This document shows, piece after piece, positions 8,555-19,547 of a DNA stretch of 64,000 nucleotides. Position numbers and translations under genes: made by a program. The notes under the pieces were generated by a model. It saw nothing but the letters and a program-made list of their open reading frames with translations. It ran no database searches and had not been told where the DNA came from. The DNA lies in the NCBI RefSeq assembly GCF_014678725.1, contig NZ_CP061497.1, forward strand, positions 806,001-870,000, read 5' to 3'. Position 1 is the first letter of the stretch; the number at the start of each line of letters is the position of its first letter. The stretch is from Thermomonas sp. XSG (GTDB lineage: Bacteria; Pseudomonadota; Gammaproteobacteria; Xanthomonadales; Xanthomonadaceae).

Positions 8555-10705
8555 TTACTCGGCGGGCAGCTGCATTTCCTGCAGCAGGTGCGGCGCCGGA
8601 TAGACCTTGGCCAGCAGCCAGCGCAGGTAGCGCATGTCGACGTGGATCGCACGCTTGTAGCGCGGGTCGAACATCCAGCTGGCGCTGACCGCCTCCCAGT
8701 TGCTGTCGAAGTTCAGGCCGATCAGCTTGCCTTCGGCGTCCAGCACCGGCGAACCGGAATTGCCGCCTGTGGTGTCGAGGTTGGTCATGAAGTCCACCGT
8801 CTGGGTCTTCAGCTCCGGATCGGCGGTGCTGCCGAAATCGCCCTTGGCGATCGCATCCAGCAGCGGCTTGGGCGCATCGAACGGCTCGACGCCGGTGTTC
8901 TTCTCGACGATGCCGGCCACCGTGGTCAGCGGGCGGTAGTCCAGGCCGTCGCGCGGCGACAGCGGGCTGACCTTGCCGTAGCTGATGCGCAGGGTGGAAT
9001 TGGCGTCCGGGTAGACCGCCCTGCCCTGCGAATTGCGGTAGGCGATCAGCGCCTGCATGTAGGCCGGGCGCAACCGCAGCAGTTCGCCGGCGCGCTGCTT
9101 GGCTTCGGCTTCCAGACGCAGCAGCGCCGGCTGCAGGGTGGCGGCGGCCTTGAGCAGCGCGTCGTCCGAGGCCGCAAGCGCAGTCGCGTCGAGCTTCAGC
9201 GCGGCAAGACGGGTGGCCTCATCGCCCAACTTCGTGCCGGCATACAGCGCGTCGAGCCGCTGCGCCGCCTCGGCTTCGCTGGTGCCGAACACGGCATCGA
9301 ACTCGGCCACGCGCTGTCCGGCCGGCAGTGCGAAATAGCGCTTCAGCGCGTAACGCAGGGCGGCCTTTTCCACCTCCGGGTCATAGCGGCGCTGCAACTG
9401 CTTCAGGCCACCCTCGATCAGCGCCTCGTCGCGCTGCTGGAAGCCGGTTTCGCGCTGCGCATCCGGCTTGCCGCGCTCCAGCGCCAGGCGCTGCAGCTGG
9501 CTCGCCGCGCCCAGCAGTCCGGGGCGCAGGAACGGCAGGATGAAATCGCGCTCGCGGTTGGCATCGTCCAGATCCAGCTCCGCCTGCATCGCGCGGATGC
9601 CGGCCAGCTTCGCCTTCGCCCCCGGCTGCTTGCCCAGCCACGCCAGCATCGCCGCCTCGTCCTCGCGCCGCACCCGCACCGCGTCGCTGCGGCGCAGGCC
9701 CTCCAGTTCGCCCTGCGCGCGCTTGAGCGTGTTCTTGTAGCCGGCGACGCTGGAGGCATAGGCCACCTGCTTCGACTTGCTGCCGGCGCTGGCCTGCTCG
9801 ACGGTGTCGATCAGGCCGTCGTACATCGCCACCCGGGTGGGCAGCAGCCAGTCGATCTGGCCGGCGAATTCGGAAGCGGTGCGATGGCGGAAGGTGCGGC
9901 CCGGGTAGCCGGCGACCATCGCGAAATCGCCCGCCTTCACCGGCGCGGTGGACACCGTCAGGTGCGCCGGCGGCGCATAGGGCACGTTGTCCTTGCTGTA
10001 CGCGGCCGGCTTGCCGTCCTTGCCGACGTAGGCGCGGTAGAAGGTGAAATCGCCGGTGTGGCGCGGCCACATGAAATTGTCGATCTCGTCGCCGTAGTTG
10101 CCGATCGCGCGCGGCGGCGCGTAGACGAGGCGGATGTCCTTCAGCTCCAGCTGCTTGATCAGGTAGAAGTCGCTGCCGTAGTACATGTCGGCGACGCTGC
10201 AGCGATGGCCGGGGTCGGCCTCGCACTCGGCGACCGCGGTCTTCTTCGCCGCATCCACGGCATCGTAATAGGCGCGGCCGGTCTTGCCCTTCGCGCCGGC
10301 AAGGATGCGGTCGGTGACCTTGTCGAAACCCACCGTCACCCAGATCCGCGAAGCCGGGCCTGCCGAAACCTCATCGGCACGGGTGGCGGCGCTGAAACCG
10401 TCCTGGATCAGGTTCTTTTCCGGGGTGGAATTGAGCTGGATCGCACCCATCGCGCAGTGGTGGTTGGTCACCACCAGGCCCTCCGGCGAGACGAAGCTGG
10501 CGGTGCAGCCGCCCAGCGACACCACCGCGGCCAGCGGCGGCTTCGTCACGTCGGCCAGCTGGGCGGGATCGCCCTTGAAGCCGGCGGCCTGCAGCTGGGC
10601 GGCCAGCTGCGGCAGCTGCGAGGGCATCCACATGCCTTCATCGGCATGGGCCGCGCCGCCGGCAAGGGTCATCGCCAGGGCGGCGGTCAGGGTGCGTTTG
10701 CGCAT
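8555..10705 (-). CDS. S46 dipeptidyl peptidase, DPP11-like (Ser specificity residue)
   Basis: A 716-residue S46 peptidase with signal peptide MRKRTLTAALAMTLAGGAAHA followed by DEGMW. The catalytic His lies in VTNHHCAMG, the Asp in PRHTGDFTF, and the Ser in TGGNSGSPV. Eighteen residues after the catalytic Ser is Ser (LNFDS), where DPP7 has Gly and Bacteroidetes DPP11 has Arg. Published work on S46 enzymes associates Arg or Ser here with Asp/Glu-specific DPP11, so this is probably an acidic-residue dipeptidyl peptidase paired with the DPP7-type enzyme downstream. GGAG precedes the start. Divergent from tdh. The specificity is inferred from one position plus family knowledge. Confidence 0.9.
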   Translation of the reverse strand: MRKRTLTAALAMTLAGGAAHADEGMWMPSQLPQLAAQLQAAGFKGDPAQLADVTKPPLAAVVSLGGCTASFVSPEGLVVTNHHCAMGAIQLNSTPEKNLIQDGFSAATRADEVSAGPASRIWVTVGFDKVTDRILAGAKGKTGRAYYDAVDAAKKTAVAECEADPGHRCSVADMYYGSDFYLIKQLELKDIRLVYAPPRAIGNYGDEIDNFMWPRHTGDFTFYRAYVGKDGKPAAYSKDNVPYAPPAHLTVSTAPVKAGDFAMVAGYPGRTFRHRTASEFAGQIDWLLPTRVAMYDGLIDTVEQASAGSKSKQVAYASSVAGYKNTLKRAQGELEGLRRSDAVRVRREDEAAMLAWLGKQPGAKAKLAGIRAMQAELDLDDANRERDFILPFLRPGLLGAASQLQRLALERGKPDAQRETGFQQRDEALIEGGLKQLQRRYDPEVEKAALRYALKRYFALPAGQRVAEFDAVFGTSEAEAAQRLDALYAGTKLGDEATRLAALKLDATALAASDDALLKAAATLQPALLRLEAEAKQRAGELLRLRPAYMQALIAYRNSQGRAVYPDANSTLRISYGKVSPLSPRDGLDYRPLTTVAGIVEKNTGVEPFDAPKPLLDAIAKGDFGSTADPELKTQTVDFMTNLDTTGGNSGSPVLDAEGKLIGLNFDSNWEAVSASWMFDPRYKRAIHVDMRYLRWLLAKVYPAPHLLQEMQLPAE

Positions 10706-10800
10706 GGTCGGGCTCCGGGAACGGCAAACCCGTATTAGACCATCCCCGCCCCGCGCCGGCCCGTGACCTTGGTCAGGCCGGCCATGGACGGGAACGGCGG

Positions 10801-10806
10801 TAAAAT
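10801..10806 (+). promoter_or_regulatory. Possible -10 element for tdh
   Basis: TAAAAT lies 47 bp before the chosen tdh start in the divergent region between the DPP11-like gene and tdh. No convincing -35 is found at 16-18 bp, so the assignment is weak. Confidence 0.3.
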
Positions 10807-10852
10807 GGCGGTCTTATCCCGACCGGTCATGGACATGACGCAAGCGAACACG

Positions 10853-11875
10853 ATGCGGGCGCTGGTCAAGCGCGAAGCCGCCAAGGGCATCTGGATGGAA
10901 CAGGTGCCGGTGCCGGTGCCGGGCCCGAACGAGGTCCTGATCAAACTGGAGAAGACCGCCATCTGCGGGACCGACCTGCACATCTACCTGTGGGACGACT
11001 GGAGCCAGCGCACCATCCAGCCGGGGCTGACCATCGGCCACGAGTTCGTCGGCCGCATCGCCCAGCTCGGCTCGGCGGTCACCGGTTACGAAGTCGGCCA
11101 GCGCGTCTCGGCCGAAGGCCACATCGTGTGCGGCCACTGCCGCAACTGCCGCGGCGGGCGTCCGCACCTGTGCCCGAACACGGTGGGTATCGGCGTGAAC
11201 CGCAACGGCGCCTTCGCCGAATACATGACCATGCCGGCCAGCAACCTGTGGCCGATTCCCGACCAGATCCCGTCCGAACTGGCCGCCTTCTTCGACCCCT
11301 ACGGCAACGCCGCGCACTGCGCGCTGGAATTCGACGTGATCGGCGAGGACGTGCTGATCACCGGCGCCGGCCCGATCGGGATCATCGCCGCGGGCATCTG
11401 CAAGCACATCGGCGCACGCAACGTCGTGGTCACCGACGTCAACGACTACCGCCTGAAGCTGGCCGCCGACATGGGCGCCACCCGCGTGGTGAACGTGTCC
11501 AACACCTCGCTGAAGGACGTGATGGCGGACCTGCACATGGAAGGCTTCGACGTGGGCCTGGAAATGAGCGGCAACCCGCGCGCCTTCAACGACATGCTCG
11601 ACTGCATGTACCACGGCGGCAAGATCGCGATGCTTGGCATCATGCCCAAGGGCGCAGGCTGCGACTGGGACAAGATCATCTTCAAGGGCCTGACCGTGCA
11701 GGGCATCTACGGCCGCAAGATGTACGAGACCTGGTACAAGATGACCCAGTTGGTGCTGTCCGGCTTCCCGCTGGGCAAGGTGCTGACCCACCAGCTGCCG
11801 GTGGACGACTTCCAGAAGGGTTTCGACCTGATGGAGGCGGGCAAGGCAGGCAAGGTGGTGCTGAGCTGGTACTGA
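10853..11875 (+). CDS. tdh: L-threonine 3-dehydrogenase
   Basis: A 340-residue zinc medium-chain dehydrogenase that oxidises threonine to 2-amino-3-ketobutyrate with NAD. ATG 10853 is chosen because [14 protein letters not shown] aligns with the N-terminus of known Tdh proteins (341 residues in E. coli). Upstream in-frame ATGs at 10829 and 10835 are possible, and no start has a good Shine-Dalgarno sequence. Catalytic zinc ligands are in [10 protein letters not shown] and GHEFVG; the structural zinc cysteines are in [15 protein letters not shown]. The NAD-binding loop is [13 protein letters not shown]. Its partner kbl lies 918 bp downstream on the same strand, with a porin gene on the other strand between them. 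A strong terminator follows. Confidence 0.96.
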   Translation: MRALVKREAAKGIWMEQVPVPVPGPNEVLIKLEKTAICGTDLHIYLWDDWSQRTIQPGLTIGHEFVGRIAQLGSAVTGYEVGQRVSAEGHIVCGHCRNCRGGRPHLCPNTVGIGVNRNGAFAEYMTMPASNLWPIPDQIPSELAAFFDPYGNAAHCALEFDVIGEDVLITGAGPIGIIAAGICKHIGARNVVVTDVNDYRLKLAADMGATRVVNVSNTSLKDVMADLHMEGFDVGLEMSGNPRAFNDMLDCMYHGGKIAMLGIMPKGAGCDWDKIIFKGLTVQGIYGRKMYETWYKMTQLVLSGFPLGKVLTHQLPVDDFQKGFDLMEAGKAGKVVLSWY

Positions 11876-11890
11876 GCCACGAACACAAGG

Positions 11891-11918
11891 AAAAAAGGCG
11901 CCGGAAGGCGCCTTTTTT
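11891..11918. terminator. Bidirectional intrinsic terminator, tdh / torF
   Basis: AAAAAAGGCGCC, loop GGAA, then GGCGCCTTTTTT: a perfect stem with a six-T run on both strands. It separates the convergent 3' ends of tdh and the TorF-type porin gene and would prevent tdh transcription from reading into the antisense of the porin gene. Confidence 0.93.
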
Positions 11919-11936
11919 CATAGCCGCGACCGACGC

Positions 11937-12641
11937 TCAGCGCGCGAACGTCACCGTCAACAGCACGCGACTGTCGGCCAGCTGGCCGAAGTTGTCGCGC
12001 CCCTTGCCGTCGACGCCGTAATAGCCCAGCGAGACTTCGGCAGGGCCGAAGCTGCGGCTGAGACCCACGCCCCAGTCGGTGTAGTCCGAAGCCACCTCGG
12101 CATCGGCGAACACGCTGCGGCCCACGTTGGCGGACAGGGTGAGGTCGTTCGGCAGCGCCCAGTCGTGGGCCAGGCCGTAGTACCAGCCGGTGGTGCTGCT
12201 GCCCCAGACATCATTCGTATAGCCCACGCTCAGCGCCCAGTTTTCGGCGATGGTCGCGGTGGTGACCAGTTCGTTGTAGGCCATCTCGCTGGCACCCGGG
12301 TAGGTGTAGCGGTTGAGCACGACGTCGATGTTGACCTTGTCGGTGGCATCGAAACCGTAGCCGACGAAGTAATCCACCTCGATGTCCGGGCTGTCTTCGC
12401 CGAAGTCCACGCCGGAGGCGAAGCTCCCCACGTACAGACCCGCGGCCGAGGTCCAGGTCAGCGTACCCTGCAGGGTCGCCTTCTCGTCGGTCTGCGATGC
12501 GCCGCGGAACAGGTAGTCGGACACCGCGCTGACTTCCCAGCTGACGGACGAGGCGGGTGCATCGCCATCGCCCGCGCTGGCGGCGAAGGGCGCGGAAAGC
12601 AGCAACAGGGCAATGGCAAGCGGGCGGCGGACCTGGGTCAT
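11937..12641 (-). CDS. TorF-type putative porin (TIGR02001)
   Basis: A 234-residue exported beta-barrel protein. The signal peptide MTQVRRPLAIALLLLSAPFAASA is followed by SVSWEVSAVSDYLFRGASQTDEKATLQG, the characteristic start of the TorF/TIGR02001 family. Alternating aromatic strands such as YFVGYGF, WALSVGY and VSLGYYG continue to a C-terminus ending in a hydrophobic strand (VLLTVTFAR). ATG 12641 is chosen because it begins the signal peptide; an in-frame ATG at 12689 is possible. No Shine-Dalgarno is visible: CCTCCC lies directly before the ATG. Family members are outer-membrane proteins of unknown substrate. Its position between tdh and kbl could mean a transport role in amino acid use, but that is only context. 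Confidence 0.83.
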   Translation of the reverse strand: MTQVRRPLAIALLLLSAPFAASAGDGDAPASSVSWEVSAVSDYLFRGASQTDEKATLQGTLTWTSAAGLYVGSFASGVDFGEDSPDIEVDYFVGYGFDATDKVNIDVVLNRYTYPGASEMAYNELVTTATIAENWALSVGYTNDVWGSSTTGWYYGLAHDWALPNDLTLSANVGRSVFADAEVASDYTDWGVGLSRSFGPAEVSLGYYGVDGKGRDNFGQLADSRVLLTVTFAR

Positions 12642-12733
12642 GGGAGGCTCTGCATTGGGTCGTTGGGAGGAATCACAACATTTTAACATTCGATTCCGGG
12701 CGCGAAGAATCTGCCGGTTGCAGCCGCCGCACC

Positions 12734-12762
12734 TGAAGCAAATAACGGCCGCCAGCTAGAAT
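12734..12762 (+). promoter_or_regulatory. Candidate promoter for kbl
   Basis: TAGAAT (12757-12762) is a good -10 hexamer 31 bp before the kbl start, with a poor -35 (TGAAGC at 12734) at 17-bp spacing. It suggests kbl is transcribed separately from tdh, in keeping with the terminator after tdh. Confidence 0.4.
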
Positions 12763-12793
12763 CTGTAGCTCCCTGGCCCACGACGAACACACC

Positions 12794-13999
12794 ATGACCA
12801 ACGCCCCTTCGCTGACCCGGCACTACGCCGAGGAACTGGACAACATCCGCGCGCAGGGGCTGTTCAAGTCGGAACGCATCATCACGTCGCCGCAGTCTGC
12901 CGAGATCACCCTGGCCGATGGCCGCACAGTGCTGAATTTTTGCGCCAACAACTATCTGGGGCTGGCCGACCATCCGGACGTGATCGCCGCGGCCAAGGAA
13001 GCGCTGGACACCCACGGCTTCGGCATGGCCAGCGTGCGCTTCATCTGCGGCACCCAGGACCTGCACAAGCAGCTGGAGAAGACGATTGCGGACTTCTTCG
13101 GCACCGAGGACACCATCCTCTATGCAGCCTGCTTCGACGCCAACGGCGGCCTGTTCGAACCGCTGCTGGGCGAGAACGACGCGATCATCTCGGACGCGCT
13201 CAACCACGCCTCGATCATCGACGGCGTGCGCCTGTGCAAGGCCAAGCGCTACCGCTACGCCAACTGCGACATGGCGGATCTCGAACAACAGCTGCAGCAG
13301 GCCAGGGCCGACGGCGCGCGCACCATCATGATCACCACCGACGGCGTGTTCTCGATGGACGGCTTCATCGCGCCGCTGGACGAGATCACCGCGCTGGCCG
13401 CGAAGTACGGCGCGCTGGTGCACATCGACGAATGCCACGCCACCGGCTTCCTCGGCGCCACCGGCCGCGGCAGCGCCGAGGTAAAGGGCGTGCTGGACCG
13501 GATCGACATCTTTACCGGCACCCTCGGCAAGGCCATGGGCGGCGCGCTCGGCGGCTTCACCACGGCGAGGAAGGAAGTCATCGAACTGCTGCGCCAGCGC
13601 TCGCGCCCCTACCTGTTCTCCAATTCGCTGCCGCCGCACGTGGTGGCCGCGGGCATCAAGGCCTTCGAGATGCTCTCGGCGGCCGGCCACCTGCGCACGC
13701 AGCTGGTCGAAAACACCGCCTATTTCCGCGAGCGCATGACCGCCGCCGGCTTCGACATCAAGCCGGGCGTACACCCCATCAGCCCGGTGATGCTGTACGA
13801 CGCGCCGCTGGCGCAGCGGTTCGCCGAGCGGCTGCTGGAGGAAGGCATCTACGCGATCGGTTTCTTCTTCCCGGTGGTGCCCAAGGGCCAGGCGCGCATC
13901 CGCACGCAGATCTCCGCGGCACACACCCGCCAGCACCTCGACCGCGCCATCGACGCGTTCATCCGCATCGGCCATGAGCTGGGCGTGCTGAAGGCCTGA
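12794..13999 (+). CDS. kbl: 2-amino-3-ketobutyrate CoA ligase (glycine C-acetyltransferase)
   Basis: A 401-residue PLP enzyme of the alpha-oxoamine synthase family. It cleaves 2-amino-3-ketobutyrate with CoA to glycine and acetyl-CoA, the second step after Tdh. Recognisable features are [13 protein letters not shown] near residue 50, [10 protein letters not shown] near 140, the [12 protein letters not shown] segment near 212, and the PLP lysine in [16 protein letters not shown] near 244. Length is close to the E. coli protein (398). It ends 3 bp from the convergent pseudouridine synthase gene. It works with tdh although the two are not an operon here. Confidence 0.97.
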   Translation: MTNAPSLTRHYAEELDNIRAQGLFKSERIITSPQSAEITLADGRTVLNFCANNYLGLADHPDVIAAAKEALDTHGFGMASVRFICGTQDLHKQLEKTIADFFGTEDTILYAACFDANGGLFEPLLGENDAIISDALNHASIIDGVRLCKAKRYRYANCDMADLEQQLQQARADGARTIMITTDGVFSMDGFIAPLDEITALAAKYGALVHIDECHATGFLGATGRGSAEVKGVLDRIDIFTGTLGKAMGGALGGFTTARKEVIELLRQRSRPYLFSNSLPPHVVAAGIKAFEMLSAAGHLRTQLVENTAYFRERMTAAGFDIKPGVHPISPVMLYDAPLAQRFAERLLEEGIYAIGFFFPVVPKGQARIRTQISAAHTRQHLDRAIDAFIRIGHELGVLKA

Positions 14000-14002
14000 C
14001 GC

Positions 14003-14722
14003 TCAGCCACCGCCGAGCGCGGCGACTTCCCCGGCGCTCAGTTCGCGCCATTGGCCCTTCGGCAGTTCGCCAAGGGCCAGCGGCCCGATCGCTACCCGCA
14101 CCAGCCGCAGCACGCCGATGTCGAAGGCCGCCAGCAGGCGGCGGATCTGGCGGTTGCGGCCCTCGTCCAGTACGACCTCCAGCCATGCGTGCTTGCCACC
14201 GGCGCGCAGCAGCGTGACGGATGCGGCATGCAGCCATTCGCCATCCACCGCCACCCCGGACTGCAGCGCCGACAGCGTTGCCGCACCGGGGATGCAGTCC
14301 ACCTGGACGTGATAGGTCTTGTTCGGGCCGCGCGCCGGGTCGGTGATGCCGGCCGCCCAGCGCGGGTCGCTGGAGAACAGCAACAGGCCTTCGCTGGCCT
14401 TGTCGAGGCGGCCCACCGGGGCGATCCAGCCAAGCTCTGCACCGTCGAAGCAGCGGTATACGGTGTCGCGGCCACGCTCGTCGCTGGCCGTGGTGACCAG
14501 CCCTCGGGGCTTGTTGAGCATCAGGTAGCGCGGCGCGCCCTGTTCCGGCGCGGCCCCATCGATGTCGATGCGCGCCTGCTCCAGGTCGGTCGGGTGCTCG
14601 GGATCGCGCACCACGCGCCCGTCGAGGCGCACGCGGCCATCGCGGATGAGCCGTTCAGCCTGGCTGCGCGAGCACAGCCCGCGCTTGGACAATACCCTTG
14701 CCAGCCCGTGGCTCACGCCCAT
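14003..14722 (-). CDS. RsuA/RluB-family pseudouridine synthase
   Basis: A 239-residue rRNA-modifying enzyme. An N-terminal S4 RNA-binding domain (LARVLSKRGLCSRSQAERLIRDGRV) is followed by a catalytic domain with YLMLNKPRGLVTT, the catalytic aspartate in PVGRLDKASEGLLLF, and RNRQIRRLLAAF near the end. ATG 14722 is chosen because it follows the upstream gene's stop by 16 bp; the longer frame from 14800 would add a basic tail and overlap that gene by 62 bp. The family includes RsuA, RluB, RluE and RluF; the exact target uridine cannot be told from the sequence. Confidence 0.88.
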   Translation of the reverse strand: MGVSHGLARVLSKRGLCSRSQAERLIRDGRVRLDGRVVRDPEHPTDLEQARIDIDGAAPEQGAPRYLMLNKPRGLVTTASDERGRDTVYRCFDGAELGWIAPVGRLDKASEGLLLFSSDPRWAAGITDPARGPNKTYHVQVDCIPGAATLSALQSGVAVDGEWLHAASVTLLRAGGKHAWLEVVLDEGRNRQIRRLLAAFDIGVLRLVRVAIGPLALGELPKGQWRELSAGEVAALGGG

Positions 14723-14738
14723 GCGCGGCAGAGGCCGA

Positions 14739-15236
14739 TCAATTGGCCGACTTGGTCTCCGCCGCGGGCACGGTTTCGGGCGCGGCGGCTTCCGCAGCAT
14801 CCTTGCGCCCGACCACGCGCACGCCCCGCGACTTCATCCACGCGTCGAACTCGTCCGCGGTCATGCGCTTGCCGTTCTGGGTCATGTTGAAACGCCACGG
14901 CGTGTTGTCGAACGCAGTCTGCGGCTTGTAGGCGGCGGGATCGATGCCCGCGGCACCCGGCGCGGCCGACTTCGCCATCGCACGGCAACCATCGACGCGG
15001 ATCCGCGCCAGCACGTTGTCAACCGACAGCGCCTCGTCGAATGACTGCGCCAGCACCCCACTGGCACCACCCAGCTGGGTGATGGCCGGGGCGAACTCGG
15101 TGGCGACGGCGGAAATCACGGTCGGGCGGACCGGCACGGCCGAGACGGCACCGGTCGCGCACACATCGCCCCCCGCCTGCGCAAACCCCGGAACGGCAAG
15201 CAAGGACAGCACACAGGCGCGGAACATGGACGACAT
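14739..15236 (-). CDS. Exported protein of unknown function
   Basis: A 165-residue protein with a signal peptide (MSSMFRACVLSLLAVPGFAQA) and two further cysteines (DVCATG and DGCRAM) that could form a disulfide in the periplasm. The middle part is Ala-rich. A conserved-looking segment, TPWRFNMTQNGKRMTADEFDAWM, continues KSRGVRVVGRK, and the tail is low-complexity Ala/Glu/Pro. I do not recognise a characterised family; similar ADEFDAWM segments occur in other xanthomonad exported proteins. The start at 15236 is supported by GGGGAG 9 bp upstream. It precedes the pseudouridine synthase by 16 bp and is probably cotranscribed with it. Confidence 0.72.
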   Translation of the reverse strand: MSSMFRACVLSLLAVPGFAQAGGDVCATGAVSAVPVRPTVISAVATEFAPAITQLGGASGVLAQSFDEALSVDNVLARIRVDGCRAMAKSAAPGAAGIDPAAYKPQTAFDNTPWRFNMTQNGKRMTADEFDAWMKSRGVRVVGRKDAAEAAAPETVPAAETKSAN

Positions 15237-15316
15237 GGCAACGTACTCCCCGACGGACCGCGACAGTGTAGGCGCTGCCTGCGGCTAACCGCAATTCAAC
15301 GCCGCACCGCCGCCAC

Positions 15317-15350
15317 AAAAAAACGAAGCCCGGCACTGGGCCGGGCTTCG
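15317..15350 (-). terminator. Intrinsic terminator of ompA
   Basis: On the minus strand an 11-bp stem (CGAAGCCCGGC with GCCGGGCTTCG, 5-nt loop) is followed by seven T residues, 25 bp after the ompA stop. It isolates the abundant ompA transcript from the downstream exported-protein gene. Confidence 0.94.
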
Positions 15351-15374
15351 ATACCTCACGAATGACAGCCGGGA

Positions 15375-16454
15375 TTACAGGCTGTTCAGCTCGGTGCGGC
15401 GGTTGGTCTCGCTCTTGCAGCCCGGCAGGGTCTGGCCCTTGTCTTCCAGCGGACGGCTCTCGCCGTAGCCGGTCGGACCGGACATGCGGCCGGCGTCCAC
15501 GCCGTTGCTGGTCAGGTAGTCATAGACCGCCTTCGCGCGACGCTCGGACAGGCTCTGGTTGTAGGTGTCGGTACCGCACTGGTCGGTGTGGCCGGCGACT
15601 TCAACCTTCAGCTCCGGATAGCGCTTCAGGATCTCGACGGCCTCGTTGAGGATGGCCACCGCGTCCGGACGCAGGGTCGACTTGTCGAAGTCGAAGTTCA
15701 CGCCCTTCAGGTCGATCGAGACCGGCACCGGGCAGCCGTCCGGACCGATGGTCTGGCCAGCCTGCGAACCCGGGCACTTGTCGTTGCAGTTGTTGACGCC
15801 GTCGCCGTCGTCATCCATGTCGGCGCAGGTCTGCTGCGGCGCCGGGGCCGGGGCAACCGGGGCAACCGGCTCCGGGCCGAGGGCGATGGTCATGCCCACC
15901 GAAGCCAGCAGATCAGTGAAGCGATCCTGCTGGTTGCCGATGCGGGCCTGCTGGTCGTCGAAGTCGACGCGGGTACCGATTTCAGTGCGCAGGTCCATGC
16001 GGCCGAAATCGAACTGCAGGCCGGCGCCCAGGTTGACGGCCAGGTTGGAGTCCTTGTGATCCGCCGGCGAGGTCGGCAGGGTGGTCACGAACTCTTCCTC
16101 ATGACGCTGCCAGCCCAGGCCACCGCGCAGATAGGGCCACCACTTGGAGTCGGCGTTGCGGAAGTGGTAACGGCCGTCCAGGGAGACGCCGTACTGGCTC
16201 CACCACAGGTTCGGATTGATGGTCTTGTCCGGGTTCTGGTAGTTCAACTCGGTTTCCAGCGAGAAACGCTGGGTGAGGAACTTGCCGAAACCAATGGTGC
16301 CGAAGAGCGCGTCTTCAGTGCCACGATCCTTGTCCTGGAAGTTCACACCGGTCGAACCGGAAACGTACCAGCGGTCATCGAACTCCTGGGCAGACGCAGC
16401 CTGCGCCAGACCCAGACCACCCAGAAGGGCAGCGCAGAGGAGTTTCTTGTTCAT
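15375..16454 (-). CDS. OmpA-family outer membrane protein
   Basis: A 359-residue two-domain OmpA-like protein. After the signal peptide (MNKKLLCAALLGGLGLAQAASA) comes an eight-strand-type beta-barrel of about 180 residues. A Pro/Ala hinge and a calcium-binding type 3 repeat-like segment follow (DMDDDGDGVNNCNDKCPGS). The C-terminal OmpA peptidoglycan-binding domain has VNFDFDKSTL, VAGHTDQCGTD and NQSLSERRAKAV. It anchors the outer membrane to peptidoglycan. AAGGAG stands 9 bp before the ATG. The gene is divergent from fadH and ends at a strong terminator, as expected for an abundant monocistronic transcript. Confidence 0.95.
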   Translation of the reverse strand: MNKKLLCAALLGGLGLAQAASAQEFDDRWYVSGSTGVNFQDKDRGTEDALFGTIGFGKFLTQRFSLETELNYQNPDKTINPNLWWSQYGVSLDGRYHFRNADSKWWPYLRGGLGWQRHEEEFVTTLPTSPADHKDSNLAVNLGAGLQFDFGRMDLRTEIGTRVDFDDQQARIGNQQDRFTDLLASVGMTIALGPEPVAPVAPAPAPQQTCADMDDDGDGVNNCNDKCPGSQAGQTIGPDGCPVPVSIDLKGVNFDFDKSTLRPDAVAILNEAVEILKRYPELKVEVAGHTDQCGTDTYNQSLSERRAKAVYDYLTSNGVDAGRMSGPTGYGESRPLEDKGQTLPGCKSETNRRTELNSL

Positions 16455-16647
16455 GTTCAGCTCCTTGATTCAGTGAAAGAAACCGTGACGCGGAATTTAA
16501 AAGCGCTTGCTCCAGACGGCGGTACCGGCGCTTGGCGCACGTTACAGCCGGGCACGTGAAAGCCGCGTTAACACTAACATAACGGTTAAACGCCTGCAAA
16601 GTATGCACCCCGATCGCACTCGCATAACACCGGCGCATGCGGTCCAC

Positions 16648-18690
<2,043 letters not shown>

Positions 18691-18993
18691 GGCCGACGCG
18701 ACGGACAAAACCGTTCCATGAAACCCTAACCCCGTCACAGATCCGCCACCCCCCCCATTCAGCCAACGTTCGGGAATCAACCCCTACCTTGCGCCAACTT
18801 TTGGCCTGACCCACTGCCCAGTTGCGTGATTGTCAGGTGAACCGGCACGCCGCCCGAACCCATTGACGGGACGGCGCGCCCGGGCAAAGGCCGCCATAGA
18901 GCAGCCGCCCTCCCCAGTACGCCATGACGCAGGCGTGCGGCATCCGCAACACACGATGCCTGCCCTGCGCCGCAACGGAGCAAGGAGTCCGAC
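18691..18993. other. Intergenic region fadH to hydrolase gene
   Basis: This is 303 bp without a supported gene. A plus-strand TTGACG at 18863 has no partner -10 at normal spacing. A good AAGGAG at the right end belongs to the hydrolase gene. I see no terminator with a T-run after fadH and no convincing RNA. Confidence 0.6.
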
Positions 18994-19455
18994 ATGAAAC
19001 TGGCGTGGATACTCTGGCTGTCGCACGTGTTGCCGCAGCCGGCCGCAGATTCGCTGTGCCTGTCCACCACTGTCTACCTGGAAGCGCGCGACCAGTCCGT
19101 CCTTGGCCAGCAGGCCGTGGCGGAAGTCGCATTGCGCCGCCGCGACAGTGGCCTGTGGGGCCACAACCTGTGCCAGGTGGTGACCGCACGCAAGCAGTTC
19201 GCACCCACGATCGTCTCGCCGCAGACCCGCCTGTCCAATATCCAGGCCTGGTCGGAGGCAGTGGGCGTCGCGCTGGAATCCGAGCGCAACTGGGCGTTGC
19301 CGCGCGACCAGCGCAAGCTGGTGGTGCCCGGCGCCAGCCATTTCGCCGCCCACGCCATCGCCAGCCCGAGCTGGAACAGCGCCTTCCAGGTGGCAACCAT
19401 CGGCGACCACACCTTCTATAAGGTACAGAGTCTGCGTCCGGCCAAGCGCGGCTGA
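18994..19455 (+). CDS. Small SleB-type cell wall hydrolase
   Basis: A 153-residue protein resembling the SleB/CwlJ Hydrolase_2 domain. It has a short hydrophobic N-terminus (KLAWILWLSHVLPQP) that could be a signal peptide, then STTVYLEARDQSVLGQQAVAEVALRR, equivalent to the family's YxEARGE..GQ.AVA.V..NR core with the catalytic glutamate, and LCQVV near residue 60. In spore formers such enzymes cut cortex peptidoglycan; in Gram-negatives they are exported lytic enzymes of uncertain role. AAGGAG lies 8 bp before the start. The usual GE after EAR is replaced by DQ, so activity should not be assumed. A 7-bp hairpin without a T-run follows at 19471-19489. Confidence 0.75.
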   Translation: MKLAWILWLSHVLPQPAADSLCLSTTVYLEARDQSVLGQQAVAEVALRRRDSGLWGHNLCQVVTARKQFAPTIVSPQTRLSNIQAWSEAVGVALESERNWALPRDQRKLVVPGASHFAAHAIASPSWNSAFQVATIGDHTFYKVQSLRPAKRG

Positions 19456-19547
19456 TCGAAACGCGCGGCACGCTGCGTTGCGCGCAGCGGCATCGACGCG
19501 GCAGCGCGGATTGCGGGATAGTCGTGGGTCTTCTCCAACGAGGCCAC

